Of a stretch of DNA of 14,761 nt, positions 6,685-12,348 are shown piece after piece. The notes under the pieces were generated by a model that saw only the letters and a list, made by a program, of their open reading frames with translations, had not been told where the DNA came from and did no database searches. The first letter of the stretch is position 1. Each line of letters starts with the position of its first letter. Position numbers and translations under genes: made by a program. The DNA is from CAYLUN01 sp964386865 (GTDB taxonomy: Bacteria; Verrucomicrobiota; Kiritimatiellia; RFP12; UBA1067), in NCBI GenBank assembly GCA_964386865.1, contig CAYLUN010000119.1:1-14761 (forward strand), read 5' to 3'.

Positions 6685-8106
6685 ATGCACTCACCCCTCC
6701 GACCTCCGATCTCCGACCTCCGACTTCTCCTCTCCCTCATCCTTTTTACCTCTTACCTCTTACCTCTTACTTATACCCTCGCCGCCGCGCGCCCCAACAT
6801 CATCGTCATCGTGGCCGACGACTACGGCTACGCGGACGTGGGCTTCAACGGCTGCGCCGACATCCCCACGCCGAACATCGACTCGCTCGCCACGGGCGGC
6901 GCGCGGTTTGCAAACGGCTATGTCTCGCACGCCTACTGCAGCCCCACACGCGCCGGCCTGCTCTCCGGCCGCTACCAGCAGCGCTTCGGCCACGAGGCCA
7001 ACCCCACCTACCTGCCCGAGGACTCGTCCGTCGGCCTGCCCGTGACCGAGACGCTCCTGCCCCGGCTCCTCGCCGACGCCGGCTATGCCACCGGTGCGGT
7101 CGGCAAGTGGCACCTCGGCGCGGCGCCCTGCTTCCGGCCGCAAGCCCGCGGCTTCGGCGAATACTTCGGCTTCCTCGGCGGCGGCCACCAGTACCTGCCC
7201 CAGACCAACAAGCTGTCCGGCGCGGTCGCGAACTGGCAGATCGAGTATCAGGCTCCGCTGCTCAAGAACGGCGCGGAGCAGCCCTTCGACGGCTACATGA
7301 CCGATATCCTCTCGCGCGAGGCCGCCGCCTTCGTGACGCGCCACAAGGCCGAGCCCTTCTTCCTCTACCTGGCCTACAACGCGGTCCACACGCCGCTGCA
7401 GGCGCCTGAGAAATACCTCGCCCGCCTCCCCACCATCTCCGACCCGCGCCGCCGCACCTACGCCGCCATGACCGTCGCCATGGACGACGGCGTCGGCCAG
7501 ATACTCGCCGCGCTGCGGGCGGGCGGCATCGAAGCGAACACCCTCGTCTGGTTCATCAGCGACAACGGCGGGCCGCCCACCAACGTCGCGCCCACCTGCA
7601 ACGCGCCCTTCCGCGGCCACAAGGGCGCGCTCTACGAAGGCGGCATCCACGTGCCCTTCGCCCTGCGCTGGCCCGCCGCCGTCAAGCCCGGCACGGTCAT
7701 CGACGCGCCGGTGATCTCGCTCGACATCTTCTCCACGGCCCTCGCCGTCGCGGACGCCAAGCCCGCGCCCGGCAAGACGCCCGACGGACTGAGCCTCCTG
7801 CCGCTGCTGAAAGGCAACGCGGCTGCCTTCGACAACCGCGTGCTGCACTGGCGCGACGGCGGCAGCAAGGCCAACAAGTGGGCGATCCGCCAGGGGAAAT
7901 GGAAGCTGGTGCGCAGCGGAACGCTTGCCGAGCCCGGCCCGCTCGAGCTTTACGACCTCGTTGCGGACATCGGCGAGACCCAGAACCTCATCGCCGAGAA
8001 GCCGGAGATCGCCGCCAGCCTCCAGAAGTTGCACGACGCCTGGAACGCCGAACTCATCGAACCGATCTTCCAAAGTCCGAGGGCCGCCAAGAAGAAGAAG
8101 CCGTAG
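6685..8106 (+). CDS. Secreted Cys-type sulfatase 2
   Basis: This 473-residue sulfatase is a paralogue of sulfatase 1. The signal peptide spans about 1-35 (ending TLAAA before RPN). Active-site residues visible are D45-D46 (VADDYG), the formylglycine-forming C85 in CSPTR, K141 and H143 (GKWHLG), H235 (AVHTPL), D293-N294 (SDNGG) and K313 (GHKG). The C-terminus ends in RAAKKKKP. The ATG at 6685 is chosen from the promoter spacing and the signal peptide; an ATG at 6673 lies within the -10 box, and the frame upstream overlaps the previous gene. Two blocks are identical at DNA level with sulfatase 1 (43 nt, 6859-6901; 29 nt, 6962-6990), around the conserved NIDSLATGG and SGRYQQRFG segments. Inner loops between the active-site motifs differ, so substrates may differ. 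The substrate is unknown. Confidence 0.94.
   Translation: MHSPLRPPISDLRLLLSLILFTSYLLPLTYTLAAARPNIIVIVADDYGYADVGFNGCADIPTPNIDSLATGGARFANGYVSHAYCSPTRAGLLSGRYQQRFGHEANPTYLPEDSSVGLPVTETLLPRLLADAGYATGAVGKWHLGAAPCFRPQARGFGEYFGFLGGGHQYLPQTNKLSGAVANWQIEYQAPLLKNGAEQPFDGYMTDILSREAAAFVTRHKAEPFFLYLAYNAVHTPLQAPEKYLARLPTISDPRRRTYAAMTVAMDDGVGQILAALRAGGIEANTLVWFISDNGGPPTNVAPTCNAPFRGHKGALYEGGIHVPFALRWPAAVKPGTVIDAPVISLDIFSTALAVADAKPAPGKTPDGLSLLPLLKGNAAAFDNRVLHWRDGGSKANKWAIRQGKWKLVRSGTLAEPGPLELYDLVADIGETQNLIAEKPEIAASLQKLHDAWNAELIEPIFQSPRAAKKKKP
6694..6773 (+). repeat. Two heptanucleotide tracts encoding the sulfatase 2 signal peptide
   Basis: The first tract reads CCCCTCC, GACCTCC, GATCTCC, GACCTCC, GACTTCT (6694-6728). 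The second reads TTACCTC three times and then TTACTTA (6746-6773). The first encodes most of the n-region (PLRPPISDLRL) and the second the end of the hydrophobic core (TSYLLPLTYT). Both families share an ACCTC core. Confidence 0.85.
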
Positions 8107-8118
8107 CCCGTGCCCGAG

Positions 8119-8132
8119 GCCGGCAAGCCGGC
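8119..8132 (+). terminator. GCCGGC-AA-GCCGGC palindrome after sulfatase 2
   Basis: A 6-bp perfect stem with a 2-nt centre lies 13 nt after the stop codon. There is no T-run, so it may be a dispersed palindromic repeat or 3'-end stabiliser and not an intrinsic terminator. Confidence 0.35.
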
Positions 8133-8178
8133 ACAACATGCGGACGTCAGGGTCTGTTGTAGCGCTTTAAATATCGTC

Positions 8179-8213
8179 TTTACATGAAGGGACGATTAGC
8201 GAATAATCATCCC
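8179..8213 (+). promoter_or_regulatory. Promoter overlapped by an inverted repeat, upstream of the ATPase gene
   Basis: TTTACA (8179-8184), 17 nt, and AATAAT (8202-8207) make a strong sigma70-type promoter whose start point would fall at or beside the ATG at 8215. No ribosome site is present, so the transcript is probably leaderless. A 25-bp inverted repeat centred on 8201 covers the -10 box: GGGA and GATTA on the left pair with TAATC and TCCC on the right, with a single mismatch and a 5-nt centre (GCGAA). This looks like an operator. A smaller repeat, ATCGTC/GACGAT, lies at 8173-8178 and 8191-8196. Confidence 0.55.
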
Positions 8214-8214
8214 T

Positions 8215-9489
8215 ATGACGAGTGACAACCTGAAATACGTGCTCAGGCAGTTCGTTGAGCGGGCCTTGCCGGTCTGCCGTCCCAGGGAACTGTCGTTGCC
8301 AACTGGTACGGGCAAAGTCATCGGTTTGGCGGGCGTCAGGCGGTCGGGCAAGACCTTCCTGTTCTTCGATGCGATCCGCCGTCTGGCGGAACAGGGCGTG
8401 GACCGTCGTCGGCTGGTTTACCTCAACTTCGAGGACGACCGTTTGCAGCCTGTCCGCGCCGAGGAGCTGGATCTTGTTTTGCGTTGTCTGCGTGAACTTT
8501 TTCCTGAGACCACGGGGCAGAAGGTCTTCCTCTTTCTCGACGAAGTACAGAACGTGCCGGGCTGGGAACGCTGGGTGCGCCGTCTTCAGGACACGGAGCA
8601 GGTGGAGATCTTCGTCACCGGTTCGTCCTCCCGTCTGTTGACGCGCGAGCTTTCAGCCGCCCTGAGGGGGCGCAGCGTCACGCTGGAGGTCTTTCCGCTC
8701 AGCTTCCGCGAGTATCTGGCGTTCCGCGATATTCCCCTCGTGGCGTCGAACGCCGACAGCGAGAGCGCCGTGCGAGCCGCGTTCAAGGACTACCTGGACT
8801 GGGGCGGGTTTCCGGAGATCGTCTTGGCCGACGCGACGCTTCGCCCGCTGATTCTGGAGGAGTACTCCTCCCTGATGCTCTACCGGGATGTGGTGGAACG
8901 CTACGCGGTGCGAAATGAGCAGCTCATGCGCGCGCTTCTACGCCACGCCTTCCGCAACACGGCCAGCCTGCTGAACATCAGCAAGCTGCACCGGGATTTC
9001 ACCTCACAGGGGTTCACGATCTCCAAAAACACGCTGTTCGAATACGTGGGTTATTTGGAGGATGCCTTCCTGCTGTTCTTGCTGCCGAAACACGAGCGGT
9101 CTATCCGGAAGCAGGCGCATAACCCGAAAAAGCTGCATGTCATTGATACCGGCCTCGTTGCGGCCTTCAAAGCGTATCCGGGCCGTGATATGGGGCACAA
9201 GCTGGAGACCGCCGTGTTCCTTCACCAGCGGCGCCGCCAGAAGGATTTGTTCTATTATGCAAACGGGCACGAGGTGGATCTGTGCGACGGGGAGGGGTCT
9301 CTGTTCCTAAACGCCTGCTGGGATCTGGGAGACCCGGAGACCCTGCGGCGTGAAGCGGAGGCGATGGCGTTCGGGCGCGCGCGCTGGCCCCATGCTTGCG
9401 GCCGACTGCTGTACCACGAATACTCGCCAGACTCGGGGAGCGGCCTGGCCGGCGCTGAGCCTGCTTGGCGATTTCTGACCATGCCTTGA
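8215..9489 (+). CDS. AAA+ ATPase with DUF4143 C-terminal domain
   Basis: The 424-residue protein has an N-terminal AAA_14-type ATPase domain: Walker A GVRRSGKT (residues 40-47), Walker B VFLFLDE (D109-E110), and a sensor strand FVTGSSSRLL (133-142). The DUF4143 region follows, with DYLDWGGFPEIV, SLMLYRDVVERY, NTLFEYVGYLEDAFLLFLL and LHVIDTGLVAAF. Near the end, HEVDLCDGEGSLFLNACWDL resembles the restriction-endonuclease-like core of the family, but the usual Lys of the ExK element is absent, so nuclease activity is doubtful. These proteins are widespread, often single and strain-variable; their cellular role is not settled. The gene is less GC-rich than its neighbours and uses more T-ending codons, hinting at transfer. 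It lies alone between two sulfatase genes, with its own promoter and a possible operator. Confidence 0.9.
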   Translation: MTSDNLKYVLRQFVERALPVCRPRELSLPTGTGKVIGLAGVRRSGKTFLFFDAIRRLAEQGVDRRRLVYLNFEDDRLQPVRAEELDLVLRCLRELFPETTGQKVFLFLDEVQNVPGWERWVRRLQDTEQVEIFVTGSSSRLLTRELSAALRGRSVTLEVFPLSFREYLAFRDIPLVASNADSESAVRAAFKDYLDWGGFPEIVLADATLRPLILEEYSSLMLYRDVVERYAVRNEQLMRALLRHAFRNTASLLNISKLHRDFTSQGFTISKNTLFEYVGYLEDAFLLFLLPKHERSIRKQAHNPKKLHVIDTGLVAAFKAYPGRDMGHKLETAVFLHQRRRQKDLFYYANGHEVDLCDGEGSLFLNACWDLGDPETLRREAEAMAFGRARWPHACGRLLYHEYSPDSGSGLAGAEPAWRFLTMP

Positions 9490-9524
9490 CACGCCGTAAA
9501 AACAGCCCATCGATAACAGGCGTG

Positions 9525-9554
9525 TTGCCGCAGCCACCGGTTTCTTGTTATTCT
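9525..9554 (+). promoter_or_regulatory. Putative promoter of sulfatase 3
   Basis: TTGCCG (9525-9530), an 18-nt spacer and TATTCT (9549-9554) fit a sigma70-type promoter. The leader would be about 35 nt and carries GAGGTG (9584-9589), 7 nt before the ATG at 9597. Confidence 0.4.
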
Positions 9555-9596
9555 GTAAGCGGATTAAAGCTGCCCGTCTTAGTGAGGTGTCTTCTT

Positions 9597-10994
9597 ATGA
9601 ATACGACGTACCGTCTGCTGTTTTTCTGCTCCGCTCTCTCGCTCGCCGTAATCCTGCCTGCGCCTGCCGCTCCCGCCGCCCAGCCCAACATCATCTTCGT
9701 TCTGGTTGACGACATGGGCTGGACCGACCTCGGCTGTTTCGGCAGCACCTACTATGAGACGCCCAACATCGACCGGCTCGCCGCGCAGGGCATGCGCTTC
9801 ACCGACGCCTACTCGGCCTGCACCGTCTGCTCGCCCACGCGCGCCAGCGTCATGACGGGCCAGTATCCCGCGCGCCTGCACATCACCGACTGGATCGAGG
9901 GGCACAAGCGGCCTTTCGCCAAGCTCCAGATCCCGGAGTGGACCATGCGCCTCGCGCCCGAGATCCCCAACGTCGCGCGCGTCCTCAAATCGGCCGGCTA
10001 CGCCACCGCCAGCATCGGCAAGTGGCACCTCGGCGACGAGGCGTGCTGGCCGGACAAGCAGGGCTTCGACGTCAACATCGGCGGCTACAACCGCGGCCAG
10101 CCGCCCAGCTACGTCGCGCCCTACAAGATCCCCACGCTGCCCGACGGCCCGGACGGCGAGTTTCTCACCGACCGCGAGGCCGCCGAGGCCGCGAAGTTCA
10201 TGGAGGCCAACAAAACCCGCCCCTTCTTCATCTACCTGCCACACTACGCGGTCCATACGCCGCTCGACGCCAAGAAAGCGGTTTTCGAGAAGTATAAGGC
10301 CAAGCAGAACAAGGACGCGCCCCACAAGAACGCCACCTACGCGGGCCTCGTCGAGAGCGTAGACGACGCGATGGGAACGCTTCTGCGCAAGCTGGAGGAG
10401 CTTAAGCTCGCCGACCGCACGATCATCGTCTTCACCTCCGACAACGGCGGCCTGATCGGCTCCACCTCCAACGTGCCGCTGCGCGTCGGCAAGGGCTCGG
10501 CCTACGAGGGCGGCGTGCGAGTGCCGCTGATCGTCAAGTGGCCCGGCGTCACCCAGCCCGGCAGCGTCTGCCCGACCCCGGTCATCAGCGCCGACTACTT
10601 CCCCACGCTCCTCGCCATGGCGGGCGCGTCGGCCCCGAAGTCGCACACGGTGGACGGCGAGAGCCTCGTGCCGCTGCTGCGCCAAACAGGCCCTCTGACG
10701 CGCGACGCGCTCTACTGGCACTACCCGCACTACCACCCCGGCGGCGCGACGCCCTACGGCGCGGTTCGCGCGGGCGACTTCCGGCTGGTCGAGTTCTACG
10801 AAGACAGCCGCGTCGAGCTGTACAGCCTTAAGGATGACATCGGCGAAACAAAAGACCTCGCGTCCGCAATGCCCGAGAAGGCCGCCGCCCTGCGCCAGAA
10901 GCTGGCCGCCTGGCGCGCGCGCGTCAGCGCGCAGATGCCCACCCCCAATCCCGCCTATGACCCCGCCAAGGATCAGGCGAAGAAGAAGAAATAG
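9597..10994 (+). CDS. Secreted Cys-type sulfatase 3
   Basis: This 465-residue family S1 sulfatase has a signal peptide (about 1-28, ending APAA before QPN). Motifs are D38-D39 (LVDDMG), formylglycine-forming C78 in CSPTRASVMTG, K142 and H144 (GKWHLG), H220 (YAVHTPL), D282-N283 (SDNGG) and K299 (VGKGSAYEGG). It is more distant from sulfatases 1 and 2: it has FGSTYYETPNIDRLA and a HITDWIEG insert after the catalytic helix, and lacks the SGRYQQRFG block, so it belongs to another subfamily with a probably different substrate position. The C-terminus is again lysine-rich (KDQAKKKK). The ATG at 9597 is chosen because the signal peptide begins there and GAGGTG precedes it; upstream in-frame codons overlap the ATPase gene and encode no signal. 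Confidence 0.94.
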   Translation: MNTTYRLLFFCSALSLAVILPAPAAPAAQPNIIFVLVDDMGWTDLGCFGSTYYETPNIDRLAAQGMRFTDAYSACTVCSPTRASVMTGQYPARLHITDWIEGHKRPFAKLQIPEWTMRLAPEIPNVARVLKSAGYATASIGKWHLGDEACWPDKQGFDVNIGGYNRGQPPSYVAPYKIPTLPDGPDGEFLTDREAAEAAKFMEANKTRPFFIYLPHYAVHTPLDAKKAVFEKYKAKQNKDAPHKNATYAGLVESVDDAMGTLLRKLEELKLADRTIIVFTSDNGGLIGSTSNVPLRVGKGSAYEGGVRVPLIVKWPGVTQPGSVCPTPVISADYFPTLLAMAGASAPKSHTVDGESLVPLLRQTGPLTRDALYWHYPHYHPGGATPYGAVRAGDFRLVEFYEDSRVELYSLKDDIGETKDLASAMPEKAAALRQKLAAWRARVSAQMPTPNPAYDPAKDQAKKKK

Positions 10995-11205
10995 ACGCTC
11001 ACCGCCCAACTCTGTCCGACGCTAGTGGCCTGGAAGGATCACCGAGTCCACGAGAGAATAACGCCGCCTTAGGCGCGCCGTTTACGGTCAGGCTAGAGCG
11101 ATAGGCTAACAACCCTGAAGCTACGCGCCCCATGCCCTAGAAAGGCTGCGAGACCATACCGGCAACGGCCAACCTCGCATGCCCGAGCCGCAGAGCGGGG
11201 TTTTT
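10995..11205 (+). other. Non-coding stretch, possible structured RNA or long 3' UTR
   Basis: I see no gene on either strand between sulfatase 3 and the membrane-protein operon. The stretch looks less GC-rich than the genes and contains several potential helices: CGCC-TTA-GGCG (about 11066-11076), TCAGG...CCTGA enclosing CTA/TAG (about 11088-11121), and CCG-GCAA-CGG with a GNRA-type loop. It ends in a terminator. No tRNA, tmRNA, SRP RNA or RNase P signature was recognised. It could be a small RNA or only the 3' UTR of sulfatase 3. Confidence 0.25.
11182..11205 (+). terminator. Rho-independent terminator before the regulator operon
   Basis: CCCG (11182-11185) can pair with CGGG (11196-11199), or alternatively CCGC with GCGG around AGA; a T5 run (11201-11205) follows directly. 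The stem is short but GC-only. It would end transcripts from the sulfatase 3 side just before the next promoter. Confidence 0.5.
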
Positions 11206-11218
11206 CTATTGTCTGAAG

Positions 11219-11256
11219 ACTTTGTGTTGCAAAGGACTTTGCAAATGTGCTATGAT
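11219..11256 (+). promoter_or_regulatory. Promoter with ACTTTG-N5-CAAAG operator, regulator operon
   Basis: TTGCAA (11227-11232), 18 nt and TATGAT (11251-11256) form a clear promoter. Across the -35 box lies ACTTTG-TGTTG-CAAAGG (11219-11235), an inverted repeat, followed by another ACTTTG half-site (11236-11241) joined to CAAATG. A matching inverted repeat occurs at 12307-12323. The placement suggests repression, probably by the winged-helix protein of this operon. Confidence 0.65.
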
Positions 11257-11280
11257 GCGGGCGTTCAAAGGAGAGATGGG

Positions 11281-11883
11281 ATGAATGACGAACCGCTCAA
11301 CGAGGCCCTCGACCAGGTGCGGCGCATGCAGGCGCTGGTCGGCGACCAGCTGCGCTTCAAGGGCTTCTCGGCCCACGCGCGCATCGCCGGCGGGTTCGTC
11401 GCCATGCTCGGCGCGCTCGGCCTCATCGTGCTGAGCCGCCCGCAGGCCCCGCTGCTCCACCTCGCGGGCTGGGGGCTCGTCCTGCTCGTCGCCGGCGGCA
11501 TCAACTACGGCGCCCTGCTGCTCTGGCTGCTGGACGGCGGCCGCGGCCGCCGCCGCGCCGACTGGGTTCCGGCCCTCGAGTCGCTGCCGCCCCTCGCGGT
11601 CGGCGGCGCCTTCTCGCTCGCCTTTGTCCGCGCCGGGCTTTACGACCTCCTGCCGGCCACGTGGATGCTCTGCTACGGCCTCGCGCACCTGGCCTTCCGC
11701 CGCAACTTGCCCGTCGGCGCCTACGCCGTCGGCTTCTTTTACCTCGCGGCCGGCTTCGCCTGCCTGCTGGTGCCCGACCTCGCGTTCACTGACCCCCGCC
11801 CGATGGGCTTTGTGTTCGGCCTCGGCGAAGTCGCCGGAGGCTTCGCTCTGCTTCGCCGAGACGCAACAGGAGATCTGCCATGA
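11281..11883 (+). CDS. Six-TM membrane protein of the regulator operon, unknown function
   Basis: The 200-residue protein has a charged N-terminal helix (NDEPLNEALDQVRRMQALVGDQLRFKGFSAHARIAGG) and then about six hydrophobic segments (near 33-52, 60-84, 104-118, 122-138, 146-164 and 174-190). I recognise no catalytic motif. The start at 11281 is set by AGGAG 7 nt upstream (11269-11273); the open frame further upstream crosses the promoter. The stop codon overlaps the ATG of the winged-helix gene (ATGA), so the two are translationally coupled. Similar small membrane proteins next to a regulator of this type occur in creD-containing loci. It may be a sensor or partner of the regulator, but this is inference from context. 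Confidence 0.85.
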   Translation: MNDEPLNEALDQVRRMQALVGDQLRFKGFSAHARIAGGFVAMLGALGLIVLSRPQAPLLHLAGWGLVLLVAGGINYGALLLWLLDGGRGRRRADWVPALESLPPLAVGGAFSLAFVRAGLYDLLPATWMLCYGLAHLAFRRNLPVGAYAVGFFYLAAGFACLLVPDLAFTDPRPMGFVFGLGEVAGGFALLRRDATGDLP

Positions 11884-12251
11884 CCGCCCCCGCCCGCGAC
11901 CCCGCCGCCCTTGAGCGCCTCTTCCACGAGCCCAGCCGGCTCGCGATCCTCTCGGCCCTCTGCGCCGCGCGCGACGGGCTCTCCTTCACTGAGCTGCGCG
12001 ACGCCTGCCGCCTGACCGACGGCAACCTCAGCCGCCACCTCAAGGCGCTTGAGGAGGACGGCGTCGTCAAAATCCGCAAGGCCTTCGTCGACGACAAGCC
12101 ACGGACGACCGTGGCCCTCACGCGCGACGGGCTGACGCGCTTCAGCCTTTACCTCGACACCCTCTCAGCCGTGCTCCAGGACGCCCGGCGCGCCGCGCGG
12201 CAGGAACGGGCCGCCCACCGCGTGCCGCACCCCCTCGGGGCACACGCCTAG
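11880..12251 (+). CDS. Winged helix-turn-helix transcriptional regulator
   Basis: The 123-residue protein matches the short winged-helix regulators of the ArsR/MarR-like HTH_27 type. EPSRLAILSAL (17-27) is the first helix, LSFTELRDACRLTDGNLSRHL (34-54) the helix-turn-helix, with a recognition helix at about 46-57. The strands VVKIRKAFVDDKPRTTVALT (62-81) form the wing, and a C-terminal helix (about 85-112) would dimerise. There are no Cys residues suggesting metal sensing apart from those within helices. It overlaps the upstream membrane protein gene by 4 nt, with AGGAGAT before its ATG. It most likely binds the ACTTTG-N5-CAAAGT sites at 11219 and 12307, controlling its own operon and the following membrane-protein/creD genes. 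The DNA target is inferred from position and repetition. Confidence 0.92.
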   Translation: MTAPARDPAALERLFHEPSRLAILSALCAARDGLSFTELRDACRLTDGNLSRHLKALEEDGVVKIRKAFVDDKPRTTVALTRDGLTRFSLYLDTLSAVLQDARRAARQERAAHRVPHPLGAHA

Positions 12252-12306
12252 CGCCCCGCTCGCGAGCTCCTCCGATCGACAGACCATTCTATTATCAGGC
12301 TTACTG

Positions 12307-12323
12307 ACTTTGCACAACAAAGT
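12307..12323 (+). promoter_or_regulatory. Perfect inverted repeat ACTTTG-CACAA-CAAAGT, probable operator
   Basis: This 17-bp site lies in the gap after the regulator gene, 25 nt before the next ATG, and shares half-sites and 5-nt spacing with the one at 11219-11235. A possible -10 box (TATTAT, 12290-12295) is just upstream, but no good -35 partner was found. It probably controls the run of membrane genes from 12349 into creD. Confidence 0.6.
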
Positions 12324-12348
12324 ACTCTTCATAACGGAAATAACCATC

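Noticed and set aside
6760..8139. Very long minus-strand open frames opposite the sulfatases (also 4592-5947 and 9579-11009)
   Set aside because: They mirror high-GC plus-strand genes with full sulfatase motifs, show low-complexity Ala/Gly/Val/Arg-rich translations with no domain, and lack ribosome sites.
11010..11160. SRP RNA, suggested by a CTGGAAGG segment near 11030
   Set aside because: The matching AGCAGCC side of the conserved internal loop is missing and the flanks do not pair as SRP domain IV.
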